A DNA stretch of 64,000 nucleotides from Niallia nealsonii (lineage in GTDB: Bacteria; Bacillota; Bacilli; Bacillales; Cytobacillaceae). Shown here piece by piece: positions 1-8,608 of this stretch (the stretch's first letter is position 1; each line of letters starts with the position of its first letter). Location of the stretch: positions 18,376 through 82,375 of the forward strand of contig NZ_PISE01000037.1 in NCBI RefSeq assembly GCF_002835805.1, given 5' to 3'. The notes beneath the pieces were generated by a model. It worked only from the letters and a program-made list of their open reading frames with translations, was not told where the DNA came from and searched no databases. Position numbers and translations under genes: made by a program.

Positions 1-1314
1 CATTTCATCTAAACTGATTACTGCATACAGGATTATAGGATGTACATGCCACACAAATGCACTCATATAACCTAATGGCAATATGATAAACCACATAACG
101 ACAGAGTCGCACCAAAGACCAAATTTTGCATCTCCTCCAGCGGGGAATATGCCACCGATGATAGTTGAGTTTATCGACTTACCAATACAGTAGTAAGCGC
201 ATATATAAAGCATCCCATTAAGATAAGCTTGTGCAGTACCATTTAAATCCACTATATGGAATACCACGGGTTTTATCAGCAAAATGGTTCCCCCAGCCAC
301 TACTCCGAATATCAGTGCGTATAAATTGATCCTTTTGCCGACTTTTATTGCCATCTTCCTATCACTGCTGCCTAGATATTTTCCAACAAGTACAGCGCCC
401 CCGCTAGCAATACCACCACAAAAAACGATTGCCAAATTTTTGACTACTGTTGCAATGGAGTTAGATGCAACCATATCAGCGCTTACATGCCCAATAATGA
501 CAGTTGTTACAGTCAAGGCGCCACCCCAAACGAAGTAATTTGCCTGAATAGGCATTGTGTATTTCAGGAAATCGTTGCGCAAGTGACGTTCCATATCATC
601 ACGTAAAGGCAAGTGGAACCGAACTTCCCCGCGTCTTATTGAGTGGACAATGCAACATCCAAGCTCGATAAATCGTGCACAAACAGTAGAGACAGCGACA
701 CCTGTAATAGCCTTTTCAGGCATACCAGGAAACAAAACAAATACACAAAGTGCATTAAGTGCTATGTTCAGAATAAGGCATATTGAACTAACCCATGCAC
801 TAAGGCGTGCGTTCTCCATACTCTTCATCACGCTAAGATACATCTGAGAAATCCCCATTGCGATATAAGAAAACGAGACAGCCCGCAAAAAAATTGTGCC
901 ATATTTGATTAACTCGATATCATTTGTAAAAAGCCGCATCAGCATTTCTGGGAAGCACAGTGAAAGTCCGAAAAAGAAAATGGATATACCAAACGAAAAC
1001 ATATTGGCAATACTAAGGACATGTTGTATCGTTTTGACATCCTTCCTCCCCCAATACTGTGCCGTAAGAATACCTGCTCCTGTTGCCATACCCATATAAA
1101 AAAGGGTCAACACAAAAGTTACTTGCCCTGCTAGTGATACGGCAGACATTGCCGACTGATTAATTATTCCTAGCATTACAACATCCGCCGCGATGACGGC
1201 TGCTGAGATTAGATTCTGTAATGCAATTGGTAATACCAGCGAGATCAACGCACGATTAAAGTCACTATTCTTCGTTATTTCCGTCCTTACATGTTGCCAC
1301 ACCACACATCCCAT
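1..1314 (-). CDS. MATE family multidrug/cation efflux transporter (3' end beyond window)
   Basis: Reading the minus strand from the ATG at 1314 gives 438 uninterrupted codons to the window edge, so only a short C-terminal tail is missing (MATE proteins are about 450 residues). The protein has about twelve hydrophobic segments in two halves and family-typical stretches such as LVLPIALQNLISAAVIAADV near the N-terminus and GAGILTAQYWGRKD around residues 80-93. MATE proteins export drugs or cations using a Na+ or H+ gradient. The gene is divergent from an AraC regulator, its likely controller. The ribosome site is weak (AAGAAAG just upstream), so an in-frame GTG a few codons later is possible. 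Substrate unknown. Confidence 0.9.
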   Translation of the reverse strand, partial: MGCVVWQHVRTEITKNSDFNRALISLVLPIALQNLISAAVIAADVVMLGIINQSAMSAVSLAGQVTFVLTLFYMGMATGAGILTAQYWGRKDVKTIQHVLSIANMFSFGISIFFFGLSLCFPEMLMRLFTNDIELIKYGTIFLRAVSFSYIAMGISQMYLSVMKSMENARLSAWVSSICLILNIALNALCVFVLFPGMPEKAITGVAVSTVCARFIELGCCIVHSIRRGEVRFHLPLRDDMERHLRNDFLKYTMPIQANYFVWGGALTVTTVIIGHVSADMVASNSIATVVKNLAIVFCGGIASGGAVLVGKYLGSSDRKMAIKVGKRINLYALIFGVVAGGTILLIKPVVFHIVDLNGTAQAYLNGMLYICAYYCIGKSINSTIIGGIFPAGGDAKFGLWCDSVVMWFIILPLGYMSAFVWHVHPIILYAVISLDEM

Positions 1315-1335
1315 CTTTCTTACGTATCTTGTAAT

Positions 1336-1404
1336 ATCAAAATTGTATAAGTTTCTACTTGTTGTTTCCACCAAAATCGAATATAATTCTATCAAAATCG
1401 TATA
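1336..1404 (+). promoter_or_regulatory. Divergent MATE/AraC control region with TCAAAAT repeats and a sigma-A promoter
   Basis: Near-identical motifs ATCAAAATTGTATA (1336-1349) and ATCAAAATCGTATA (1391-1404), plus a partial copy at 1371-1385, lie between the two genes. The last two copies are 21 bp apart, two helical turns. A promoter toward the AraC gene is readable as TTGTTG (1359-1364), 17 bp, TATAAT (1382-1387). The repeats are plausible AraC-protein operators; binding is inferred. Confidence 0.55.
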
Positions 1405-1424
1405 TTCTTTCAGAAGGTGTGGCT

Positions 1425-2315
1425 ATGAGTTTAGAGTTGGAAGTTTTCTCTGATTTATCAGAACAATTAAATTATAATTTGCCTGATTTTCCACTTTATG
1501 TGCGTAAAGGTGATCTGCATCAATTCGATAGATTTGCAGCAGCGTGTCATTGGCATCCTGATTTGGAGTTTATTTTCGTGCTAGACGGGGCAATAGAATA
1601 TTTTGTGAATGGTGAAACAGTGCTTATTGAGATGGGTAATGGAATTTTCGTAAACAGCAAACGTTTGCATTATGGTTTTTCTACCGATAAGGTTGACTGT
1701 TCTTACATTGTGGTTGCTATCCATCCTTCACTGCTCGGTGAGAGTACACACGTAGGTAAAATGTATCTGGATGAAAAATTCGGACAAGACACTGAAGACT
1801 ATATTTTGCTTACATCCCAAATCCCCTGGGAAAATGAAGTCCTACTTTCACTGAAGCAGATTTACAATGACATGAACAGCAATACATGCAATCCACTTCG
1901 TCTTCTTTCACAGGTCACGTCTCTTTGCGCCTGTATAGGAGATCATATACAAAAAGTTTCTGGGCATCTTAACGATGATCAGTCATGGATGGCTGTTCGG
2001 AAAATGACTGGATTCATCCATCATCATTATGACCTTAAGGTAACACTTGATGACATTGCAGTCGCGGGTTCTATATGTAGGAGCAGATGTTGTGAGTTAT
2101 TCAGTAAGTATATTGGTCAAACACCCAACACCTATTTGGTACGATATCGTATTCAAAAGAGCTGTGAGATGTTGCTGGAAACAAATAGATCGATCAGTGA
2201 GATAGCGATGGTGTGTGGTTTTCAAAGTGCGAGCTATTTTTCATATGTTTTTCGTAAGGAAACGGGATTGACACCACAGGATTATCGAAAGAAAGTTACT
2301 TTATCTATACATTAA
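1425..2315 (+). CDS. AraC family transcriptional regulator with N-terminal cupin domain
   Basis: A 296-residue protein. The N-terminal half is an AraC-type cupin with the HWHPDLEF motif near residues 42-49 and probably binds a ligand. The C-terminal roughly 100 residues carry the two helix-turn-helix motifs and the family signature ending in FSYVFRKETGLTPQDYR. The ATG at 1425 follows AGAAGGTG and is preferred over an upstream TTG that would overlap the -35 box. Divergent from the MATE exporter, which it likely controls. The ligand is unknown. Confidence 0.88.
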   Translation: MSLELEVFSDLSEQLNYNLPDFPLYVRKGDLHQFDRFAAACHWHPDLEFIFVLDGAIEYFVNGETVLIEMGNGIFVNSKRLHYGFSTDKVDCSYIVVAIHPSLLGESTHVGKMYLDEKFGQDTEDYILLTSQIPWENEVLLSLKQIYNDMNSNTCNPLRLLSQVTSLCACIGDHIQKVSGHLNDDQSWMAVRKMTGFIHHHYDLKVTLDDIAVAGSICRSRCCELFSKYIGQTPNTYLVRYRIQKSCEMLLETNRSISEIAMVCGFQSASYFSYVFRKETGLTPQDYRKKVTLSIH

Positions 2316-2754
2316 GTATAAGAAAGAGAAGAATGAATGCGATAAAATAGAGGTTCAAAATATATGTCCCTAATGAAAATCTCATTGAAAATGATCTTTG
2401 TCTTCTGGAAACACTGATTTATACTTTTAATTAACTCAGGATTAATACGAAGATCTTAATGACAATCATAAGGAAGAAAATAATGAGTTTTTAGATATTT
2501 TTATGACCCTATCCATCGTTGTTTATACCAGTTCCTATTAAAGTAACCTCCCTCAATAAACAAACAATTATCTCTTAAATACGCAGTTTTTCTTAATATT
2601 TCTATCCTGATTGATTACTCTATTAGCTTTGATCAGTACGAAAAGAAAACACTCAAGTAGTTTAGGAAGAAAAATAGCTTGGGTTATTTGGTGAACCAAG
2701 AGTAAAAATTTTAAAACTTAATATTGAGGGATAAAATATTATTGAATAATGAGC
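2316..2754. other. Non-coding or decayed stretch
   Basis: No supportable gene. An open segment on the plus strand near 2440-2545 looks like the tail of a lost coding sequence, but it has no start, ribosome site or recognisable domain. Confidence 0.4.
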
Positions 2755-2778
2755 AAAAATGGGGAGCATGTAGCTCCC
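2755..2778 (-). terminator. Rho-independent terminator
   Basis: Arms GGGAGC (2762-2767) and GCTCCC (2773-2778) with a 5-nt loop. Read on the minus strand the stem is followed by CATTTTT. It sits 14 bp past the stop of the gene at 2792. Confidence 0.7.
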
Positions 2779-2791
2779 TATTTCCCTTTAC

Positions 2792-3091
2792 CTATTTTTT
2801 TACGCCATCTGGATAATTTTTTACATAATGTTTATCGCCTAGATGTTTAAAATCGTTCACGGTTTTCCGCAATTCATTTGTAAGAGTAAACTTTACTTCG
2901 TTCATTGTTCTATAAAAAGTATGCTCTTTGCACCCGTCAGGTTTAATTCCTGCAACTGCATTTGATGCTACTATCCGACGATGTTCATGAATTAATTTAT
3001 CAAGGGCTTCCAGCACATGTTGTGTGTATTTTGCTACGTCCTTGTGTTCCAATTTTAATTGGTCTTGTAACTCTTTAATATGTTTGTCCAT
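2792..3091 (-). CDS. Hypothetical helical protein
   Basis: A 99-residue protein starting MDKHIKEL. The ATG at 3091 is chosen over one six codons upstream because AGAGGG lies 6 bp before it. The sequence is charged, predicted mostly helical, with no signal peptide or membrane segment. I recognise no family. It has its own terminator and AT-rich repeat sites upstream. Confidence 0.6.
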   Translation of the reverse strand: MDKHIKELQDQLKLEHKDVAKYTQHVLEALDKLIHEHRRIVASNAVAGIKPDGCKEHTFYRTMNEVKFTLTNELRKTVNDFKHLGDKHYVKNYPDGVKK

Positions 3092-3290
3092 CTTAAACCC
3101 TCTTTTCATGTTTTAAGGAGCGCTATAATTAACTAATTAGTAATAAATAAACTATCTAATAATATGTTCCCAATAAATGTTCTACATATTACTTGAAATT
3201 TTTACCTTTAGAAATTAATTTTGCCGATAAGCTTAATAGATATATAAAATTTGAATGGGGTGACATAAATAACTCTATAACAACTAAAAA

Positions 3291-3324
3291 AATTAATATT
3301 TAAATTAACGTTAATAATAATATT
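3291..3324. repeat. AT-rich TTAA/TTAATATT site 1
   Basis: Overlapping ATTAATATT and ATTAACGTTAAT palindromes. One of about nine such sites in the window, all outside intact genes. Possible operator or partition site. Confidence 0.45.
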
Positions 3325-3341
3325 TATAACTCTTTCTTCTG

Positions 3342-3557
3342 TTATTCTTTATTCGCTCTTTTCTTCTTCACATCGCTTACTTTCGGTGGTACAGTAAAAT
3401 TTCGTTCTTTCGCCTCGTTTAGTTTTTCAAATGCTCCGGAAATAGCATCCTTTTTATACGTGTTCACTAGATTCCATCCACTCATTTGCATTTCATAAAC
3501 ATATGTTTCATTGGAATGTTTACTAGGATAACTTGCTTGTTTTGGAGTATATAGCAA
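3342..3557 (-). CDS. Hypothetical small protein, possibly N-terminally truncated
   Basis: A 71-residue frame that opens with TTG and has no convincing ribosome site. The C-terminus is lysine/arginine-rich. The start lies only 18 bp from AT-rich site 2, so the original N-terminus may have been lost. No family recognised. Confidence 0.35.
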   Translation of the reverse strand: MLYTPKQASYPSKHSNETYVYEMQMSGWNLVNTYKKDAISGAFEKLNEAKERNFTVPPKVSDVKKKRANKE

Positions 3558-3575
3558 GTTTTCGTATGAACTTAC

Positions 3576-3615
3576 TTAATATTAAAATTAATACTAATAC
3601 TAATTATTATTAATG
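3576..3615. repeat. AT-rich TTAA/TTAATATT site 2
   Basis: Contains TTAATATTAAAATTAATACT followed by further TAAT repeats. Same motif family as the sites near 3.3, 7.1, 19.2, 22.8, 28.2, 50.3, 59.6 and 63.9 kb. Confidence 0.5.
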
Positions 3616-3680
3616 TATATTTTTTCATTTAAAGGAAAGGATGAATGGGTTTTTTAATCCCCATTCAGTGTGTCGACAAA

Positions 3681-3716
3681 CTAAAAGCCTATGGTATGTC
3701 GTCCATAGGCTTTTAG
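3681..3716. terminator. Terminator of the siderophore uptake operon
   Basis: Perfect 14-bp arms (3681-3694 and 3703-3716) around an 8-nt loop, immediately past the stop of the binding-protein gene. On the minus strand the stem runs into TTTG. Confidence 0.8.
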
Positions 3717-3720
3717 TCAT

Positions 3721-4635
3721 TTATTTCGAGAAAAGCTCTTTTGCTTCTTCCATCGCAAGCTTGTTGCCGAGTGCAGAGTAGTCAAGCCAAGGCTGATCGG
3801 AGATGACATAGATATGATTGTTTTTGACTGCTTTCATTCCTTGGTAAATTGGAGATTCTTCCAGCTGTTTGAAGGCTGTTTGGGCTTCATCATCACTATT
3901 AACCACTACAAAAATGGCATCTGCATCAAAATCAGGCAAGACTTCTTGAGAAATGACTTCATATGGCTGTGTGGAATCCAATTCCTCGATGCCACGTGCT
4001 GGCTGTAATCCTAAATCTTCAAAGAGCATTGGACCAAGTGGACGTTTAGTCGTAAATACACGCAGTTCTTTCGCAGTAACACGGATTGCCAGCGTTGTAC
4101 TGTCTGCTCCAAGCTCCTCCGTAGCCAAAGTTTTCACTTCATTTGTCAGGCTTTCATATTCTGTAATAAAATCTTCTGCTTCTTTTTCACGATCAACTAG
4201 TTTGCCTATTGATTTCAAATGATCGCGCCAAGTCCCTTCATCAAGATTGAAACTCTCTGTAGGCGCAATTTTCTCATATTTGGAGATATCATCCCCTGAA
4301 AATTCTTCATCGATGTAGATGACAGAAGGGCTCAATGCAATTAATGCTTCCATGTCAGGGTCTTTTGCAGGTCCAAGCTTTGTCGTATCTTTCAGCTCGT
4401 CCTTTACATGTGGAAGGAAGTCATTCAAATCTCCACCGACAACAGAGCCGACAGGAGTTATCCCTAATGCAAGCAGATCATTTGTCAGATGGATCGAGAG
4501 GGAAGCGATCTTTGGGACTTCCTTTTCCTCATTTTTAGAATCCTCTGCTTTATTGTCGGTGGAAGCTGTTGGTCCGCAAGCAGAAAGTATCAATAATAGC
4601 ATAGCGCTAAATAAAATGGCTAGTTTCTTTTTCAT
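3721..4635 (-). CDS. Iron-siderophore ABC transporter substrate-binding lipoprotein
   Basis: A 304-residue lipoprotein with the lipobox LSAC (acylated Cys20), a short acidic linker, then a TroA/FecB-type two-lobed domain. FecB-family proteins capture ferric siderophores outside the membrane and deliver them to a FecCD permease. AGGAGAAA precedes the ATG. Last gene of the operon with the permeases at 4660-5670 and 5671-6705, under a Fur-controlled promoter. Siderophore specificity is not visible. Confidence 0.9.
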   Translation of the reverse strand: MKKKLAILFSAMLLLILSACGPTASTDNKAEDSKNEEKEVPKIASLSIHLTNDLLALGITPVGSVVGGDLNDFLPHVKDELKDTTKLGPAKDPDMEALIALSPSVIYIDEEFSGDDISKYEKIAPTESFNLDEGTWRDHLKSIGKLVDREKEAEDFITEYESLTNEVKTLATEELGADSTTLAIRVTAKELRVFTTKRPLGPMLFEDLGLQPARGIEELDSTQPYEVISQEVLPDFDADAIFVVVNSDDEAQTAFKQLEESPIYQGMKAVKNNHIYVISDQPWLDYSALGNKLAMEEAKELFSK

Positions 4636-4659
4636 TGGTTTCTCCTGTTCTATGATGTG

Positions 4660-5670
4660 TTATTTTGTTTTTGTCAATAAGTAAAGAAAATAAGGTGCTC
4701 CTATCGCTGCAACGACAACTCCTGCTGGTATTGCATTAGGCTGGAATATCGAACGCCCGACAGTATCTGCCAGGACGAGAATCACCATACCGAGGAGGCC
4801 TGCGACTGGGAGGAATTGCTGATGTCTCGGGCCGACAAGTCGACGTGCGAGATGCGGTGCCACAAGACCAATAAAACCAATTCCTCCGACCATTGCAACA
4901 CTCGCGCTTGATAGAGCAACAGCAATCGCAAGGATGTGCAAACGGGAGCGTTGAACAGAGACACCTAGCCCAACCGCAGCATTATCTCCTAAAGATAAGA
5001 CATCTAATTTTCTCGATTGGAGCCAAGCGAGAGGTGTCAATACCACTATCCATGGCAAAAGGGCGATGACATGTATCCAATCTCTTCCCCAAACACTTCC
5101 GACTAGCCATCTTGAAGCAAAGGTGTATGTTTCTTCATCTAGATGAAGAGACAAAAATAAGGTGATGGCATTAAAGCTAGCCGATATGGCAATCCCAACG
5201 AGAATGAGACGAATAGGCAATATTCCTTTATAGCGGTCATATGTAAGCAAAAGGATGATAAATGCGGTGAGTATTCCACCGAAAAAGGTGAATAACGGAA
5301 TGAGTACCGCTGCTTTTTCATTCAATGAATGAAAATAGGTAACAAATATGATGAGACCGAATGAAGCACCTGCATGTAAACCTAGAATTCCTGGGTCTGC
5401 CAGAGGGTTCCTTGTTAACCCTTGTAATATCGCACCGGCTATTCCAAGACCAATGCCTGCAAGCATTGTAATTACGATGCGGGGGAGGCGATATTCAAAC
5501 AGCACTAACGTGTTTTTAAAATCACCAAACCCAAACAGAGTTCGCAAGACTTCTGCTGGAGCAATCCGCAATGAACCTGTATTTAGACTAATCAGGATGA
5601 CACCGGCATTTATTAATATCAACAGAAGTGCAACCTTATAGGTCTTCTTACTGCGTGAATATATTCTCAT
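4660..5670 (-). CDS. FecCD family iron-siderophore permease (second subunit)
   Basis: A 336-residue polytopic protein with the FecCD signature GGIGFIGLVAPHLARR near residue 270 and DPGILGLHAGASFG in the first half. It forms the membrane channel with the upstream permease. Its ATG follows directly after the TAG of that gene and GGGAGGG lies just upstream, so the two are translationally coupled. No ATPase is encoded here; a shared ATPase elsewhere (as YusV serves several B. subtilis importers) is presumably used. Confidence 0.92.
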   Translation of the reverse strand: MRIYSRSKKTYKVALLLILINAGVILISLNTGSLRIAPAEVLRTLFGFGDFKNTLVLFEYRLPRIVITMLAGIGLGIAGAILQGLTRNPLADPGILGLHAGASFGLIIFVTYFHSLNEKAAVLIPLFTFFGGILTAFIILLLTYDRYKGILPIRLILVGIAISASFNAITLFLSLHLDEETYTFASRWLVGSVWGRDWIHVIALLPWIVVLTPLAWLQSRKLDVLSLGDNAAVGLGVSVQRSRLHILAIAVALSSASVAMVGGIGFIGLVAPHLARRLVGPRHQQFLPVAGLLGMVILVLADTVGRSIFQPNAIPAGVVVAAIGAPYFLYLLTKTK

Positions 5671-6705
5671 CTATAAATCCCTCCCGACTTTACGTGCTAC
5701 ATAAAGAAAGAAGGGAACTCCCACTATAGCCACTAAAATTCCAATCGCTAATTCTCGTGGGGGATTTACAATTCGGGCTCCTAAATCGGCCATCATCAAC
5801 AGGATAGCTCCCAACAGGCCTGACATCGGAATAATCAGTCTATAATCAGTCCCGACAAGCTTGCGAGCAATATGGGGAATAACGAGTCCAATAAATCCTA
5901 TTGAACCGACTGCGGAAACAGAAACACCTGCCAAAATGACTGCTGCGATGATCGAAAACAGTTTTATTCGATTCACCTTAATGCCAAGGTTCATAGCCAT
6001 TTCTTCTCCTAACATGATAAGCGAGATGGGGCGTCCCATGCTTATTGCCCATACGATTGTAATCAGAATGACAGGAACCAGAAGTTTCAAGTGATTCCAT
6101 TTCACGCCGGCTACTCCTCCTGCATACCAAAAGGCAAGGTCCTGACTTAAATCAAAGTAAATGGCGATTCCTGTGCTCAAAGAGTGCAATAAAGCAGCAA
6201 TGACCGTACCTGAAATCGTCAATCGCATCGGCGTCAAACCTCCAGGCACAGAAGCTCCCATCAGAAAGATCAGCAATGTGCTAAGCGCCGCCCCAATGAA
6301 AGAAAAAAACATTAATAGGGAATAGGAGATGCTCGGAAAAACAGCAAAGCATAGTGTTACGATAAACATCGCCCCAGCGTTAATGCCAAGTATCCCTGCA
6401 TCAGCCAGGGGGTTGCGCGTCACACCCTGCATTAAAGCACCGGCAACAGCAAAAGCTGCCCCCACTATCGCTGCCCCTATTACTCTAGGTAGACGCAGCT
6501 CATAAATGATTTGCTGCTCAGTCAGCGAAGAATCATATTCAAACATCGCAGACCAAACTGTGTGAAAGGTGATATCTTTTGCTCCGAAAGACACTCCTAA
6601 AACCAAGGTAACGAATACCCCAATTAAGGAAAAAATGAATAAAAAAATATGCCAAAAAGCAATAAGATGGGGTTTCGAGAGTTTTTGAGAAATATTTTGT
6701 AACAT
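5671..6705 (-). CDS. FecCD family iron-siderophore permease (first subunit)
   Basis: A 344-residue polytopic protein, first gene of the importer operon. It shows the family signatures GGLTPMRLTISGT (middle) and GSIGFIGLVIPHIARK (about residue 275), which pairs with the ATPase. The ATG at 6705 follows AAAGGCTGAGATAAC. Partner of the 336-residue permease, probably as a heterodimer. Confidence 0.92.
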   Translation of the reverse strand: MLQNISQKLSKPHLIAFWHIFLFIFSLIGVFVTLVLGVSFGAKDITFHTVWSAMFEYDSSLTEQQIIYELRLPRVIGAAIVGAAFAVAGALMQGVTRNPLADAGILGINAGAMFIVTLCFAVFPSISYSLLMFFSFIGAALSTLLIFLMGASVPGGLTPMRLTISGTVIAALLHSLSTGIAIYFDLSQDLAFWYAGGVAGVKWNHLKLLVPVILITIVWAISMGRPISLIMLGEEMAMNLGIKVNRIKLFSIIAAVILAGVSVSAVGSIGFIGLVIPHIARKLVGTDYRLIIPMSGLLGAILLMMADLGARIVNPPRELAIGILVAIVGVPFFLYVARKVGRDL

Positions 6706-6736
6706 GTTATCTCAGCCTTTATCTAATTGTCAATAA

Positions 6737-6793
6737 TGAAAATCATTTTCAATTGCATTTTCCTATTATAGGTATAATATTGCTATAAATCAA
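6737..6793 (-). promoter_or_regulatory. Fur-regulated promoter of the siderophore importer
   Basis: On the minus strand, TTGATT (6788-6793), 17-bp spacer, TATAAT (6765-6770), then the perfect 7-1-7 palindrome TGAAAATCATTTTCA (6737-6751) just downstream of the expected start point. Fur with iron would block transcription; low iron would release it. Confidence 0.85.
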
Positions 6794-7318
6794 TCTTTTT
6801 TTATAGTTAAAAAGGGATATTAAAGATAGTTGCCGTTTCATTGATAGACGTCCATTTTCTTTCATACAATTCAGTACGTCTAGTGTGTATTGCGTTTTAT
6901 AAAGGCTTTTTCTCCATATATCCTATATGGTTGAACGCAAATTTGGAGTACCAAATGATGAATCCCTATTTTTCTCGCTATAGTTATAAAGCTATCATGT
7001 CTGTTTAAGTATTCTCGAACAGCGCTAATTTTTTTTATTTCATATGAACATTTTTAAATAATTAATATTAACATTAATTATGACATTAATTTTATTACTA
7101 ATTATACTTTCTTTATATTTTTTTCATTAGGTAGATTATTGAGGCTACATCAAAATCATAATACGCTAAAAAGATTTGTAGATGTTCTTCCTGCTTTTTA
7201 GAGATTATTAAGTGAAAAAGCAGATGATCGCTCAAATGAGCGTTTTTTTTTATACTATTTGGATACTTTAGTATTTTTTCTTAACTTTTACATTTATATA
7301 TGCCGTTTAAAATGAAAA
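6794..7318. other. Intergenic region with AT-rich site 3 and a terminator
   Basis: Contains AT-rich site 3 (7061-7105, repeated ATTAATATTAACATTAATTA-type motifs), an AGGTAG motif at 7132 like that beside other sites, and a plus-strand terminator at 7219-7242 (CGCTC, AAAT, GAGCG, then nine T). A short open frame just before that terminator may be a transposase tail, but it is too short to name. Confidence 0.5.
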
Positions 7319-7361
7319 CAACCCCCTTTTTCTACAAAGAACTTTTTGAAAAAGGGGGTTG
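7319..7361 (-). terminator. Strong hairpin after the LysE-like pseudogene
   Basis: Perfect 14-bp arms, CAACCCCCTTTTTC (7319-7332) and its complement (7348-7361). On the minus strand the stem is followed by TTTTCATTTT. Confidence 0.8.
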
Positions 7362-7423
7362 TCTACACTCTGAATCAATCTATATAATAGCTTAATTATT
7401 TCTCAAGTTAATAATTATCAAAA

Positions 7424-8049
7424 TTATTTTTCTGCGAATAACCTTGCAGCGAATACTAATAGTACTGTACCAGTAATACCTTCTATAACTCTATTGACAC
7501 TCTCTCTTTTTAAAAACGTTCTTAGCTGTCGAATTAGTAAGATATAGAGTAAGTACCAAATACCAGTAAGTGCTGTAAAAGTGAGCCCAAATAAGAGAAA
7601 TTGGAAAAAATGACTTTGATTATTTAAAACAAATTGAGGTAAGAAGCTCAGAAAAAAAACTGTTGTTTTCGGGTTGAAAATGCTTGTAATGAATCCTTGT
7701 CTAAAACTTTTTGCTGTACTACTTACATTAGTTCTTATACCTTCTATTTCTGATGTGATAACTCTTTTTGATAAAGCATTTTTATTGATTTGATTGAGAG
7801 ATAGATTAAATAAGCTGCTCCAGCATATTTAATAATAGAAAATAGCATAGCTGATTTCATCAGGATAGCAGAGAGTCCTAATGTTGCCATTAGTGTATGT
7901 ATTATCATTCCAGAAACTGTACCTAAAACTGTTTTGATACCTCCATCTCTCCCATATGAAATGGTATTCTTGGTTACTAATACAAAACCGGGACCAGGCA
8001 TTATAATGATTAGAATTGCTGTTAAGATAAAAAGCAAATAATTCTCCAT
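7424..8049 (-). pseudogene. LysE/RhtB family amino-acid exporter, frameshifted
   Basis: The first 101 codons from the ATG at 8049 encode the LysE-type start, including MPGPGFVLVTKNTISYGRDG, then hit a TAG near 7744. The rest of the family fold, including FNPKTTVFFLSFLPQFV, continues in another frame to a stop at 7424. A one-base change near 7755-7780 restores a protein of about 207 residues, normal for LysE. Either a true frameshift or a sequencing error. Isolated from neighbours by a strong terminator. Confidence 0.8.
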
Positions 8050-8463
8050 AAAACAATCTTCTTTCTTTTTTATAATATCACTACAAATAGTTTAACTTTA
8101 TTCCTTATATAGAGAATGTTAACTTTAAAAATTTTATTAAATTCATAACAAATAAAAAAAACGGTGAAAATATAAGATTTCTATACCTTACCTAATGTCA
8201 TCAAATATTTTGAATTGGAATAATCTTTTATACTTCTATTATGTTTAATATGAAGAAGTAGGTAGAGTAATATTCAGTGGCTCCGGCTTATGAACATTCA
8301 TTGTGTCTATATCATGTAGCAAAGTATAACTACGGTGTAACATTAGATTGTTATAACGCTAATTTGTAAGTAATAACATTATCTAGCTTAATACAAAAAT
8401 GAGTTCTTTTATCGAATACTTATTGTATACTTATTTTTATATTTATTTATAAATTGGAGGTTT

Positions 8464-8562
8464 ATGATGCCATTATCAAATATTAATCCATACGTTAGAA
8501 TGTCTACGTCTCCACCACCATCGTTTCTGCTCATAAACACGCTTATATTTAAACCAGATTAA
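8464..8562 (+). CDS. Candidate 32-residue leader peptide upstream of an EamA transporter
   Basis: ATG at 8464 directly after TTGGAGG, with a clean frame to TAA at 8560-8562. The peptide is uncharged in the middle and rich in Ser/Pro (STSPPPSF). It ends one base before a 12-bp hairpin that is in turn followed by the ribosome site of the EamA gene. The layout matches translation-coupled leader control, but no known leader is recognised. Confidence 0.5.
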   Translation: MMPLSNINPYVRMSTSPPPSFLLINTLIFKPD

Positions 8563-8602
8563 GAATCTGCGAAATATAAGCTGTTTCGCAGATTCGAAGG
8601 AG
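8563..8602 (+). promoter_or_regulatory. Hairpin between leader peptide and EamA ribosome site
   Basis: Perfect 12-bp arms GAATCTGCGAAA (8563-8574) and TTTCGCAGATTC (8584-8595), with a 9-nt loop. There is no U-tract, so it is not an ordinary terminator. GAAGGAG (8596-8602) abuts the stem, so the fold could limit ribosome access and a ribosome on the leader would melt it. Confidence 0.55.
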
Positions 8603-8608
8603 TAGGAA

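Noticed and set aside
284..1099. Several plus-strand frames in the first 1.3 kb
   Set aside because: All are antisense to one uninterrupted 438-codon MATE frame on the minus strand.
8097..8124. Possible seventh pdif-like site (TTTATTCCTTA, TATAGA, GAATGTTAACT)
   Set aside because: Two mismatches in the right arm and a poor left arm; kept only as a weak candidate in the pdif finding.
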